From contig OY282455.1 in the NCBI GenBank assembly GCA_958296195.1, forward strand, positions 1,054,001 through 1,118,000: a stretch of DNA of 64,000 nucleotides, read 5' to 3'. Below are positions 1 to 8,720 of this stretch, one piece after another. This DNA is from an uncultured Pseudomonadales bacterium. Lineage in GTDB: Bacteria > Pseudomonadota > Gammaproteobacteria > Pseudomonadales > Azotimanducaceae. Position numbers and translations under genes: made by a program. The notes beneath the pieces were generated by a model. That model ran no database searches. It was not told the origin of the DNA and saw only the letters and a program-made list of their open reading frames with translations. The number at the start of each line of letters is the position of its first letter. The first letter of the stretch is position 1.

Positions 1-75
1 CGCAGCGCCACCATCGAGCGGGCCGCCGCCAAGGGTGGGGAAGCCCGCCGCAACAACCGGGCGGGAAGGCGCCTA

Positions 76-2517
76 GTGGCGGTGCCCACGCAAGGCGCAA
101 CACCGCGCCGGACGCATGGAGCAACGGCCGGCCTTGGCGGCCTGCAGGTGCTGGACCTCACGGACGAAATGGGCCTGATGTGCGGGCAGCTTCTCGCCGA
201 CATGGGCGCTCAAGTGCATCAACTGGTTCCTGCGGCGCTGTCCGCTCGCTTGTCCAGCGACTTCTGGCAAGCCTACACCCTCGGCAAGCGGGTCGAAGTC
301 ATCGACTGGCCGCGGACGCCCAAGTTGGTTAAGGGGTTTGCCGCCGAAGCGGACTTGCTGCTGGACAGTTGCGGAGCTTCAAGGCTCAGCGCCTTGGGGA
401 TCAGTTGGGAAGAACTGCACACCGCCAATCCCGGCCTGATCCACATCTCCATAACCGGCTTCGGGGGGTCCGGACCCAAGGCCGGCTACGCCGCAACAGA
501 CCTGACCATCGCCGCCGCCTCTGGACACCTCCATCTTTCCGGTGACATGCAAAACCCACCGCTGCGGATCGGTGCCGATCAAGCCCATGCCCACGCATCG
601 GCGGACGCCGCGGTGGGTGCGCTCATCGCCTTGGCTGACCGGGACCGCACCGGCTTGGGCCAGCATTTGGACATATCCGCACAACAGTCCATGACTTTGG
701 CGTTGCTGTGCCGCAGTTTGGACAAGCCGGCCGGCCAACCGCCGGCGCAGCGCATGGCTTACGCCATGCAATTGGGAAGCGTTGCCCTGAAAACCCAATT
801 CCGCTGCGCCGATGGCTGGGTGGTGGCGCTGCAGGGCGTGTTGCCGCCGCTGGCCGGCTTCATGGAGCGACTGATGGCTTGGGTTCTTGAAGCCGGCCAT
901 TGCAGCGCCGCGGACCTGCAATGGGATTGGGGCGGCACCGGGATGCGCATGGCGGCCGGCGAGATCGACGCACAGGCTTGGGCACCCGTGCAAAATGGCA
1001 TTGAAAAGCTGTTGGCCGGCCAGACCAAGGCGCAGCTTATGGAGGCCGCCGTCGCCCGACGTCTGCTGCTGGCGCCCGTGCTGGAGTTGGGCGAAGTGCT
1101 CGACAGCCCCCAGCTGGTGGAGCGGGGACAGGCACTCGACAGCCCGTCCGGCAAGCGCTTGGGCGTCTTCGCCAAGTTTTCCCAAACGCCTCTGCCCCTA
1201 GGGCCGCTGCCGCAAGGAGGATCGGAATTCAGCCAACCCCGCAACGGCCAAGACCCAAGCAGGATCGACCAAGGGAATGGACGCGGGCCGCCGAAAACGC
1301 CAGACGGGGCCAAATGCCCCCTGGAAGGCGTCAAGATACTGGATATCTTCTGGGTGGTTGCCGGCCCCGGCGCGACGCGGATGCTGGCCGACTACGGAGC
1401 GACCGTGGTGCATGTCGAGTCAACCGCTCGCATCGACATGCTGCGCAACGTGCCGCCCTATTTGGGCGGCGTCATGGCCCCGGAGCGGGCTGCCGCCCAC
1501 CACAGCACCAACGCCAACAAGCTCAACGTCACCTTGGACATCAGCACGGCGGCCGGTAAGGACGTGCTGCGCGATCTCATCGCTTGGGCGGACGTCATGA
1601 CCGAGTCGTTCACGCCGGGGGTGATCGAGCGGCTGGGCTTCGGCTACGCTGCGGCGTCCCGCATCAACCCCGGCATCATCTTCATTTCCAGCGCCCTAAT
1701 GGGGCAAACCGGCCCTTGGCGCAGCTACTCCGGCTACGGCAACCTCGGCGCCGCCGTTTGCGGCTTCCACGCCCTAACCGGCCGGCCGGAGGCGCCCCCA
1801 GCCGGTTGCTTCGGCCCCTACACGGATTTCACTTCCGTGCGCTTCAACGCCTTGGCGATCCTGTTCGCCTTGCGGGAGCGGCGGCGCAGCGGCGTCGGCC
1901 AGCACATCGACATGGCCCAAGCCGAAGCCGCCCTGCAATTCCTGGCCCCGCAATGCTTCGCCTACTGGCGGGCCGGCACAACGCCCAGCGCCCTAGGCAA
2001 CCGCCATCCGGACTACGCGCCCCAAGGGTTGTATCCCGTGCGGGGGAGCGACCGCTGGCTGGCTCTGTCCATCCGCGATGACGAGGAATGGCGGCGGCTT
2101 TGCGACCTCAGCCAAGACGTCCCCCTGCAAGGTGCCCGCCACTGGAGCTTAACCGAGCGGCGGCAACGCCACGATGAGTTGGATGCCCGCCTCGCCGCTT
2201 GGCTGGCCAACCAGAACGGCGAACAAGCCGAACGCGCCCTGCAGTCGGTCAACATACCCGCCCACCAAGTGCTGGACACCCACCAACTGTTTGCGGATGC
2301 GCAACTCAACCACCGCGAACACTTCCTCACCGCCCCCCACGCCGAATTCGGCCCGGCGGCCATCGAAAGCAGCCGCCTGCGCTTTTCCCGCACCCAACCC
2401 CGGCAACCACAGGCGGCGCCCCATTTCGGCATCGACAACCATCGGGTGTTCAAGGACATCCTCGGCTACGACGCGGAGCGGATAACGGAGCTGGGGCAGG
2501 CGGGGGCGTTGCGGTAG
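76..2517 (+). CDS. Tandem CaiB/BaiF family III CoA-transferase (two fused domains)
   Basis: Two family III CoA-transferase domains are fused head to tail, at about residues 20-390 and 415-813. Each begins with the typical strand 'LQVLDL' / 'VKILDI' followed by 'LADMGA' / 'LADYGA'. This family moves CoA between carboxylic acids through an active-site aspartate. The first domain keeps the Asp motif (ATDL, D142). At the matching place the second has GYGNL, with Asn556, so it is probably inactive in chemistry. DddD (DMSP CoA-transferase/lyase) has the same tandem layout, but its catalytic Asp is in the second half, so a DddD call is not supported. The start is the GTG at 76. The frame is open to the window edge, so a start further upstream is possible. 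Confidence 0.85.
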   Translation: MAVPTQGATPRRTHGATAGLGGLQVLDLTDEMGLMCGQLLADMGAQVHQLVPAALSARLSSDFWQAYTLGKRVEVIDWPRTPKLVKGFAAEADLLLDSCGASRLSALGISWEELHTANPGLIHISITGFGGSGPKAGYAATDLTIAAASGHLHLSGDMQNPPLRIGADQAHAHASADAAVGALIALADRDRTGLGQHLDISAQQSMTLALLCRSLDKPAGQPPAQRMAYAMQLGSVALKTQFRCADGWVVALQGVLPPLAGFMERLMAWVLEAGHCSAADLQWDWGGTGMRMAAGEIDAQAWAPVQNGIEKLLAGQTKAQLMEAAVARRLLLAPVLELGEVLDSPQLVERGQALDSPSGKRLGVFAKFSQTPLPLGPLPQGGSEFSQPRNGQDPSRIDQGNGRGPPKTPDGAKCPLEGVKILDIFWVVAGPGATRMLADYGATVVHVESTARIDMLRNVPPYLGGVMAPERAAAHHSTNANKLNVTLDISTAAGKDVLRDLIAWADVMTESFTPGVIERLGFGYAAASRINPGIIFISSALMGQTGPWRSYSGYGNLGAAVCGFHALTGRPEAPPAGCFGPYTDFTSVRFNALAILFALRERRRSGVGQHIDMAQAEAALQFLAPQCFAYWRAGTTPSALGNRHPDYAPQGLYPVRGSDRWLALSIRDDEEWRRLCDLSQDVPLQGARHWSLTERRQRHDELDARLAAWLANQNGEQAERALQSVNIPAHQVLDTHQLFADAQLNHREHFLTAPHAEFGPAAIESSRLRFSRTQPRQPQAAPHFGIDNHRVFKDILGYDAERITELGQAGALR

Positions 2518-2597
2518 CGGCAGAAGCCGTCGCCCCTCGCCAGCAGGCGATATGGGGTAGGATGCGGCGGTTCAGTCTTCCGCAGCGTTGCTTGTTC

Positions 2598-3509
2598 ATG
2601 CACATAGGGCTCACTCCTTGGGACTTTCAAGACCGCTCCGCCAAGTCCTTGGTGCGGCAGGCGGAAATCGGCGAGTCATTGGGCTACCAGTCCTTTTGGC
2701 TGCCGGAGAGCCACTTCACGCCCAACGCCATCCCGGACCCGCTGATGCTGCTGGCGGCGGTGGCCGGTGCCACGGAGCGCATTCGGCTGGGCACCACCTC
2801 CTACCTGTTGCCGATGCGCAACCCGCTGTTGGCGGCGGAGCAGGTGGCGGTGTTGGACCAGCTGTCCGTAGGGCGGGTGTTGTTGGGAGTGGGGCGCGGC
2901 TACGCCTCGGCCACACTGAGGGCGTTTGACGTCGCCCCAAAGGAAAAAAGGGAGCGCTTTGAAGCCAATCTGCAAACGATGCTGCGGGCTTGGAGCGGGA
3001 CGCCGCTTTCGGTGGACGGCGCCGCTGACGCCATCGCGCTTGATCCGCTGCCGGCGCAGCGCCCCCACCCGCCCATCTGGGTGGCCGCCTTCGGCCCCAA
3101 AGCCTTGGCCCAAGCCGGGCGGTTGGGCCTGCCCTATCTAGCTTCGCCCATGGAGACATTGGCCGATCTGGGGTCAAATCTGGCGTTGCACGGGCAGGCT
3201 GCTGCGGCGGCTGGGCACGGCGAGATTGAGGTGCGGCCCATCATGCGCTGTGTCTTTGTGGGGCGGCGCCGCCGGGAAATAGAAGCCGTCCGCACCCGCT
3301 TGAGCGAAGCCGGGCGGCCGCGGCAAGGCGATGGCGCAGCGGTGGACGATTGGGCCTTGGTCGGGGACCGAAGCTATGTGGCGGCCAAGCTGGCCGAATA
3401 CCGCGAAGGACTGCGGCCAACCCACTTGGTGGCGACCCGCCTGCGCATCGGCGGCATCGAACAGCAGCGCCTACTGGAGTCCATCACCGATTTCATGGCG
3501 TTGTTTTGA
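2598..3509 (+). CDS. LLM-class flavin-dependent oxidoreductase (luciferase-like)
   Basis: This 303-residue protein begins MHIGLTPW and carries the luciferase-like TIM-barrel pattern: 'GESLGYQSFWLPESHF', 'TERIRLGTTSYLLPMRNP', 'LDQLSVGRVLLGVGRGY'. Members use reduced FMN or F420 to oxidise small organic substrates, and the substrate is not evident here. It lies 80 bp downstream of the tandem CoA-transferase on the same strand, so the two may be co-transcribed. The ATG at 2598 fits the conserved N-terminus. An in-frame ATG at 2562 would add 12 residues. Confidence 0.85.
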   Translation: MHIGLTPWDFQDRSAKSLVRQAEIGESLGYQSFWLPESHFTPNAIPDPLMLLAAVAGATERIRLGTTSYLLPMRNPLLAAEQVAVLDQLSVGRVLLGVGRGYASATLRAFDVAPKEKRERFEANLQTMLRAWSGTPLSVDGAADAIALDPLPAQRPHPPIWVAAFGPKALAQAGRLGLPYLASPMETLADLGSNLALHGQAAAAAGHGEIEVRPIMRCVFVGRRRREIEAVRTRLSEAGRPRQGDGAAVDDWALVGDRSYVAAKLAEYREGLRPTHLVATRLRIGGIEQQRLLESITDFMALF

Positions 3510-3591
3510 TGCTCCGCCGCCAGGTCCGCCGTAAAAGAGACGCCGAACCGGTTCCGCCTGCTGTCGATGGGTGTGCCCAGTGGGATCCGAG

Positions 3592-4455
3592 ATGGCCAAG
3601 ACGCCAACGCCTAGTGTGGCCGCCGTGCAGTCCAACTTGGGGATGGACACTAGGCAAATGACGCAAACGGACCGAGCGGCAAGCTGTCCAGCGCCGGCGC
3701 CGCCAGATTTTGAGAAGCGGCGGCAGCGGGTGTACCTCATCCTGTCCGGCGTCTTTCTCGGTACGCTGTCGCTGCTGAACGTGCTCGGCATCAGCCGCTT
3801 CGTCGATCTGTCCTTTCCCCTGTTCGGCTTGACCATTCCCATGGTGGTGGCCATTGGGGTGCTGCCCTATCCCATCACCTTTCTCTGCACGGACCTCATC
3901 AGCGAGCTGTTCGGGGAAAAGAAGGCGCGGGACATGGTTTGGGTGGGGATGCTGCTGAACGGCTGGGTCGTGTTCCTGCTGTGGCTGGGCGGGGTGCTGC
4001 CGGGCACCGAGACGATGGATCCCGCCACCGGGCTGCCGCTGCGGGACGCTGCGGGGCGCCTGCCGACGTTCTACGAGATTCGGGAGCTTACCTTCGGCAC
4101 TGTGGCGGCCTCGATGATCGCCTACTTGGCCGCCCAGCTTTGCGACGTCCGCCTGTTCCATTTCTGGAAGAAGGTCACCGCCGGCCGGCATCTATGGCTG
4201 CGCAACAACGCCTCCACCATGACCAGCCAGATAGTCGATACCACGGCGGTGATTCTCATCACCCATTTCTACGCCGGAGTGCTGCCCATAGACGCCGATG
4301 CGCCCTTGGCGCTGCAGTTGCTGACGTTCATCCTGTCCGGCTATGTGTTCAAGGTGCTGGTCGCCGCCTTGGACACCGGCCCGGCCTACCTGTTGGTCGG
4401 CTGGCTGCGCCCCTATCTAGGGCTGCGCCACAACGAGGAGGCGGCCCACACCTAG
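3592..4455 (+). CDS. VUT family queuosine precursor transporter (YhhQ-like)
   Basis: A polytopic inner-membrane protein of the DUF165/VUT family, whose E. coli member YhhQ imports queuosine precursors (preQ0/preQ1). It shows about six hydrophobic helices. The family signature 'FLCTDLISELFGEKKAR' is followed by a charged loop, and 'NNASTMTSQIVDTT' lies near the fifth helix. About 30-40 residues before the first helix are poorly conserved, so the start is uncertain: GTG 3571, ATG 3592 and ATG 3643 (preceded by a weak TTGGGG) are all in frame. A QueD/PTPS-like gene lies about 1 kb away on the other strand, which fits a deazapurine theme. Confidence 0.8.
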   Translation: MAKTPTPSVAAVQSNLGMDTRQMTQTDRAASCPAPAPPDFEKRRQRVYLILSGVFLGTLSLLNVLGISRFVDLSFPLFGLTIPMVVAIGVLPYPITFLCTDLISELFGEKKARDMVWVGMLLNGWVVFLLWLGGVLPGTETMDPATGLPLRDAAGRLPTFYEIRELTFGTVAASMIAYLAAQLCDVRLFHFWKKVTAGRHLWLRNNASTMTSQIVDTTAVILITHFYAGVLPIDADAPLALQLLTFILSGYVFKVLVAALDTGPAYLLVGWLRPYLGLRHNEEAAHT

Positions 4456-4517
4456 GTGCTCTACGCCCCAACGCGAAGCAAGCGCCGCGTGGCGGAGCCG
4501 ATGCTGGACCCTGGTGC

Positions 4518-5213
4518 CTAGCGCTCCACTTGGCCGAGGTTGGCGTGCAGCACGGCACCGTTGACGACCGGGTTGGCGGCGGCCCAAAACAGGGTTTCGG
4601 CAATTTCCTCCGGCGCGATTAAGCGTCCGTAGGCCGACATTCCGGCCACCGCCGGCATGGCCTCGGCCGGCACATGGGCGCGCAGCATCTCCGTATCCGT
4701 GAAGCCGGGGCAAATGCACGCCGTGTGAACGCCGCGGCCCGCTAGGTCTTGGCAGGTGGCCCGCATCATGCCGACCAAGGCGTGCTTGCTGACCACATAG
4801 GAGTAGCTGTTCGGGACGGCCTTCTCGGCCAAGGTGGAGCCGACGTAGAGAATGGCGGAGCCCGGCCGCATCCGCGGGATGGCGAGGCGGTTCAGGGAGT
4901 TGGCCGCCACTAGGTTGATCTCAAGGACCGTTCGCAACTGTTCGCTGGGGGTGTCCGTGGCGCTGTCGCTCAGCAGGCGGGAGGCGTTGTGGATGAGCAC
5001 GACCTCATCGGCCGCCTCCAACGCCGCACTTAGAGGCGAATGCAGATCGTCTGGAAAGTCCGGCGCCGCTAGGTCGCCGTGCAGATGGTTGACCCCTGCA
5101 AGCGGGCAAGGACGCCGGGAGATGTTGGTGACCGCCCAACCGGCGGCGGCGAAGCGCTTGGCTGCGGCGAGACCAATGCCGGCGCTGGCGCCCGTGATGA
5201 TGAGGGTCTTCAC
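4518..5213 (-). CDS. Short-chain dehydrogenase/reductase (SDR)
   Basis: A classical SDR of about 231 residues. The N-terminal nucleotide-binding motif is TGASAGIG, the NNAG-like segment is IHNASR, the catalytic Ser lies in YVGST and the Tyr-Lys pair in YVVSK. The tail 'ICPGFTDTEM' is typical. It would oxidise or reduce an alcohol/ketone with NAD(P)(H); the substrate is unknown. GTG 5213 gives M-KTLIITGASAGIG, the usual SDR start. A TTG at 5246 would add 11 residues with no conserved content. Confidence 0.85.
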   Translation of the reverse strand: MKTLIITGASAGIGLAAAKRFAAAGWAVTNISRRPCPLAGVNHLHGDLAAPDFPDDLHSPLSAALEAADEVVLIHNASRLLSDSATDTPSEQLRTVLEINLVAANSLNRLAIPRMRPGSAILYVGSTLAEKAVPNSYSYVVSKHALVGMMRATCQDLAGRGVHTACICPGFTDTEMLRAHVPAEAMPAVAGMSAYGRLIAPEEIAETLFWAAANPVVNGAVLHANLGQVER

Positions 5214-5368
5214 GGCAAGCAGGGCCGGAAAGTGCCGATGCCGCAAACAGCCGAGCGCGAAGAAACACGCCCGCCGGGCGATGTCTGCGCCATCAACTGA
5301 ACCACTCCAACGCGCATTCTCCGAGATTCTCCGCCTATCGCGTCAGTGGCCATAGCTACAGCCTCCAC

Positions 5369-5845
5369 TCAAGCCTCCGCCCGCGCCCATTGTCCCGGGC
5401 CGGAAGACACTCTGACCACCCAGCGGTGGATGCCAAGCCCGGCCAAATAGGGCTTGCCGCGCAGTTCTTCGAGCACCCAGGCGGCCAGCGCCTCCACGGT
5501 GATGTTACCAACCGGCAAGGTGACTACGTCGCGGTGCAGGAAGGGCAGGCGCTCACCGTTGAACAACGCCACAGTGTAGCCGTCCTCCTGAACGATGCGC
5601 AGATGGGGCGAGCGCTCCGGCAGCAGGACGTGTTCGTCAAGTCGGTCGCACAGCCCTTGCAGCGCCCTCTTGAGGATGTTGTAGTCGAAGGCGAGGCCGT
5701 CGTCCCCCACTTCGGCCTCCACTTCAAGCTGCACTAGGAAGTTGTGGCCGTGCAGGTTCTCCCGCTCCGTGGCGGAGAACAGGGTGAAGTGGGCGGCGGC
5801 GAAGTGCAGCGCCTCCTTGCTGATCTCAATGGTGGTGGTCGGCAT
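5369..5845 (-). CDS. 6-pyruvoyl-tetrahydropterin synthase / QueD family, PTPS-III-like active site
   Basis: A 158-residue member of the PTPS/QueD T-fold family. The Zn ligands are visible as FAAAHF (N-terminal His) and LHGHNF (His-x-His). Canonical QueD has a catalytic Cys shortly before the second motif. This protein instead has TERENLHGHNF, with Glu near that position and no Cys, resembling PTPS-III enzymes that feed folate synthesis. The C-terminal VKE motif with the second catalytic Glu is also absent (VVRVSSG). The fold is clear, but the reaction (QueD, PTPS-III or divergent) is uncertain. It lies 92 bp downstream of the HAD hydrolase on the same strand. Confidence 0.75.
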   Translation of the reverse strand: MPTTTIEISKEALHFAAAHFTLFSATERENLHGHNFLVQLEVEAEVGDDGLAFDYNILKRALQGLCDRLDEHVLLPERSPHLRIVQEDGYTVALFNGERLPFLHRDVVTLPVGNITVEALAAWVLEELRGKPYLAGLGIHRWVVRVSSGPGQWARAEA

Positions 5846-5937
5846 TGGTCTGGATGCCCGGCAATTCCCTCAAGTTCATCTTTCGCTGGCCTAGGTTCCG
5901 CCGCCGGCGCCGTCACTGGTCGTCGAGAAGGCGCGGC

Positions 5938-6612
5938 CTAGCACACCGCAGCCGCAAATTCGGCCAAGCTGGTGAAGGTCCAGGTGGGGCTGGCTGCGAC
6001 GGGTTTGGCGGCGTCCTTGGCGGGGCGGTTGATCCACACGGTGTCCAGCCCGGCGGCGGTTGCCGGAACTATGTCGTGAAAACGGCTTTGCGCGACATGC
6101 AGCACCGGCCCCTTGACCCGGCTGAGCGCCAGTTCAAACACCCTGGGGTCAGGCTTGTACACCTGCGCCTGCTGCGCCGTGACCACATGGGCGAAGGGCG
6201 CCTGCAGGCGCTTGGCGGAGTGCTTGAACAGGTCGTCGTCTATGTTGGAGACCACCGCCAACTCGAAGTGGCTGGCCAGCGCTTCCAGCGCCGCAATGCT
6301 GTCCTCAAAGGCCGGCCACTGCGCAATGCTGTCCGCGAAGCCGGCCAACTCCTCCGGCTTCGGCTGGAAGGCCAGCCGCTCGCCAAGACGCTGCAGCAGG
6401 CGGGCCAGGACGTCGCGGTAGGCGCCGCCCTCGGCTTGCAGCTCCGGCTCCAGCTCCGCGAACGCCTCCAGCAGGAATTCGTCGATGACGTGGACGTCAT
6501 AGCGCGCCAGCAGCGGCTGCAGATAGCCGGTGATGCCCGCTCCCCAGTCGATTAGCGTGCCGTAGCAGTCGAAGGTCAGGGTGGCGTAGTCCCGGGCGTT
6601 AATCTTGGTCAT
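5938..6612 (-). CDS. HAD-superfamily hydrolase, haloacid dehalogenase-like
   Basis: 224 residues with HAD motif I 'FDCYGTLIDW' (nucleophile Asp in FDCYGT), motif II 'VVSNIDDD', the motif III Lys in 'QVYKPDPRVFE', and a weak motif IV region 'SRFHDIVPATAAGL'. The order and length fit the type II 2-haloacid dehalogenase / phosphatase-like branch. The substrate cannot be read from the sequence. Its ATG lies inside the last codons of the upstream CULT gene (14-bp overlap), so the two are almost certainly translated together. Confidence 0.85.
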   Translation of the reverse strand: MTKINARDYATLTFDCYGTLIDWGAGITGYLQPLLARYDVHVIDEFLLEAFAELEPELQAEGGAYRDVLARLLQRLGERLAFQPKPEELAGFADSIAQWPAFEDSIAALEALASHFELAVVSNIDDDLFKHSAKRLQAPFAHVVTAQQAQVYKPDPRVFELALSRVKGPVLHVAQSRFHDIVPATAAGLDTVWINRPAKDAAKPVAASPTWTFTSLAEFAAAVC

Positions 6613-6994
6613 GTTGAATGCGGTTCAGAATCAAGCCGTAAAAGTAGGTGGTGTCCTTGCGGTCGAAGTACCAGCCTAGATGCCGGCGGCATTCGCCGCA
6701 ATTGGCGATGCGCCAGCGAAAGCCCATGAACCAGGAGTCCGCCGCCTGCGGGGAGCCCTCGATCTCGCAGCCCAGCGCCTCCTGAAAGCAGCCGATGTGG
6801 AATTGCAGCCCGTGCGGATTGATGCAGTAGTGGTCGTGGCCGCCGTTGACCTCGATGCGGTCCGCGCCGCGCCCGATCACCGACGAGCAAACGGCGCAGT
6901 AGATGTAGTCCTTCCTTTCCTGCTGCTCCCGCTCGAGCAAGCGGTCCAGAGCCGGGTCAAGGCTCTTGCGCTCCTTATCAACCACTTCCGCCAT
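6599..6994 (-). CDS. Bacterial cereblon-like CULT-domain protein
   Basis: A 131-residue single-domain protein whose whole length after residue 30 fits the CULT domain, the thalidomide-binding domain of cereblon. Zn-binding cysteine pairs are CAVC (33, 36) and CGEC (99, 102). The three tryptophans of the aromatic cage are present: W88 in SWFMGF, W94 in RWRIANC and W108 in HLGWYF. The end 'FYGLILNRI' also matches the bacterial domain known from Magnetospirillum (MsCI4). In that protein the cage binds cyclic imides and uridine-like ligands; a physiological role in bacteria is not established. It overlaps the HAD hydrolase by 14 bp. Confidence 0.85.
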   Translation of the reverse strand: MAEVVDKERKSLDPALDRLLEREQQERKDYIYCAVCSSVIGRGADRIEVNGGHDHYCINPHGLQFHIGCFQEALGCEIEGSPQAADSWFMGFRWRIANCGECRRHLGWYFDRKDTTYFYGLILNRIQHDQD

Positions 6995-7121
6995 GATTCA
7001 GCCCGGCAATCTCATGGGCGCGGACGCCCGTAGGCGGACGTCCCGCTGCACTCTTTTCCAAAGAGGGCCTTTTACCATGCTCTTGGGCGCTCTAGCCACC
7101 GCAAAGGATGACGTTTCCGGC

Positions 7122-7961
7122 TTAGCCGCTCCATCGCAACAGCCCCTCCTGAGTGCAGGTGGCGACCAGGCTGCCGGCGCGGTCAAAGAACCTGCCCTGC
7201 ACCAACCCGCGCCCGGCGCCCGTAGCCAAAACAGTTTGTTCAAAGAGCAGCCACTCGTCAGCCTTGGCGGGGCGATGGAACCACATGGCGTGGTCCAGAC
7301 TGGTGCTCTCCAAATCTGGGTCTAGCCAACGACGCCCGTGGGGCAGCACGGCGTTGTCCAACAGGGTGGCGTCCGAGAGGTAGGCGATGCCGGCTTGGTG
7401 CAGGGCGGCGTCATCGGGCAAGGGATCCCTAACCCGCATCCACATCAGTTGCGGCTCCGTCACCGCCTTGCCGCGAGCGCCCGGTGTATTGACGTAGCGC
7501 GTGTCCATGGGTCGGTCGGACCCAGGCCAGGAGGATGCGCCCAGTTGGGCCAGAACGAAGTCGTCATAGGTCCGGTCCACCTCCTCCGGCGGCGGCGCAT
7601 CCGGCATTGGCGCACCGCAGTACGCAGGGGAACTCTCCGGCGCGTGAAAAGACGCCGTCATGCGGAAACGCTCCTTGCCCAGTTGCTGGGCATGGGTTTG
7701 GCGAGACGAGAAGGCACGGCCCTGCCGCACCCGCTCCACGCCGATCTCCACCGGCGCGTCCACGTCGCCGGGGCGCAGAAAGTAAGCGTGCAGCGAATGC
7801 GCCGGGCGTTCGCCGTCAACCGTGGCCGCAGCAGCCATCAGGCACTGGGCCAAAAACTGCCCGCCGAACAGCGTCTCCCCTTTGTCCGGCGCCGGCGGTC
7901 CTGCAAAGCGGTCGCCGTCTAGCCGCTCAAGCCTCATCAGCGCTGCGAAGGTGGTACACAT
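7122..7961 (-). CDS. Acyl-CoA thioesterase II (TesB family)
   Basis: 279 residues forming a double hot-dog TesB protein. The N-terminal half has 'LFGGQFLAQCLMAA' and 'HSLHAYFLRPG'. The C-terminal half has 'TSLDHAMWFHRP', carrying the Asp of the Asp-Thr-Gln catalytic set, and 'GRGLVQGRFFDRAGSLVAT', the usual end. It hydrolyses acyl-CoA to free acid and CoA. It starts 213 bp from the divergent CBS gene, so both promoters should lie in 7962-8174. A gap of 127 bp separates it from the CULT gene. Confidence 0.9.
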   Translation of the reverse strand: MCTTFAALMRLERLDGDRFAGPPAPDKGETLFGGQFLAQCLMAAAATVDGERPAHSLHAYFLRPGDVDAPVEIGVERVRQGRAFSSRQTHAQQLGKERFRMTASFHAPESSPAYCGAPMPDAPPPEEVDRTYDDFVLAQLGASSWPGSDRPMDTRYVNTPGARGKAVTEPQLMWMRVRDPLPDDAALHQAGIAYLSDATLLDNAVLPHGRRWLDPDLESTSLDHAMWFHRPAKADEWLLFEQTVLATGAGRGLVQGRFFDRAGSLVATCTQEGLLRWSG

Positions 7962-8174
7962 GCCGACTAAGTTTGACCCGTCTTGGATATGCGCTCAAGG
8001 CCGCAAATGCCAGCCAGACTTGGCGGGCCGGATATTGGCGACGGCAGACCGGAAATTCGCAGTGCATAGGCGAGAAGGCCCCCATTCGCGCCACGCCCAA
8101 ATTTTGTCCGCCGGCGGGGTTGCGCAACGGGGGCTTTCGTTCTACTTTGAAGCCCTGATGCGGAGGACCGAGCG

Positions 8175-8588
8175 TTGCGTTGCGTCGGCGACATTTTGGA
8201 GGAGAAATCCGAGCGGCTGGTTTGGGTTGGGCCGCTGGAGTCAGTCTTTGACGCCCTGAAGATCATGAACAAGGAGAATGTCGGCGCCGTTCTGGTGCAA
8301 ATCGACGGCTACTTGGTGGGCATCCTTTCCGAACGGGACTACATGCGCAAGGTCATTCTGGACATCCACGCCTCGCGGAAAACCAAGGTTTCAGAGGTGA
8401 TGACACGGGATGTGGTGACCGTCACCCGCAGCGACACCGTCGTTCACTGCATCGCCTTGACCAGGAAGCATCATGTCCGCCACCTGCCGGTGGTGGAGGA
8501 AGGCAAGGCCATCGGCATGATCTCCTTGCGGGATCTGTTCCTCGACGTCATTCACCACAAGGTCGGGGAAATTCGGGAGGACGAATAG
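8175..8588 (+). CDS. CBS-domain pair protein
   Basis: A 137-residue protein made of two CBS motifs only: residues about 8-60 ('ALKIMNKENVGAVLV', 'GILSERDYMRKV') and about 70-130 ('VSEVMTRDVVTV', 'HVRHLPVVEEGKAIGMISLRD' in part). Such stand-alone pairs bind adenine nucleotides and act as energy sensors, but no partner is fixed by the context here. The start (TTG at 8175, 'MRCVGDIL') gives the standard N-terminus. Confidence 0.85.
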   Translation: MRCVGDILEEKSERLVWVGPLESVFDALKIMNKENVGAVLVQIDGYLVGILSERDYMRKVILDIHASRKTKVSEVMTRDVVTVTRSDTVVHCIALTRKHHVRHLPVVEEGKAIGMISLRDLFLDVIHHKVGEIREDE

Positions 8589-8590
8589 CG

Positions 8591-8616
8591 GCCAGGCCCG
8601 CACGTCCGGCCTTGGC
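8591..8616. terminator. Possible shared hairpin between convergent genes
   Basis: GCCAGGCC (8591-8598) can pair with GGCCTTGGC (8608-8616) with one bulged base around a 9-nt loop. It lies just after the CBS gene stop and before the stop of the facing peroxidase gene. There is no clear T-tract, so Rho-independent function is uncertain. Confidence 0.3.
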
Positions 8617-8720
8617 GTTGCTGGTTGCCGCTTGGTCACGGCCAACAAGCGCCGTTTCCGTGGCTAGCTAGGCACAGCAGCCTGTTTGGCCGGTGTCGGA
8701 GGTGCGCAGGGCGCGGGGTC

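Noticed and set aside
73-1185. Long minus-strand frames under the CoA-transferase
   Set aside because: They are antisense shadows of a clearly real gene in a high-GC region and carry no motif.
76-2517. DddD (DMSP lyase) identity for the tandem CoA-transferase
   Set aside because: The catalytic Asp sits in the first half here and is replaced by Asn in the second, the reverse of DddD.
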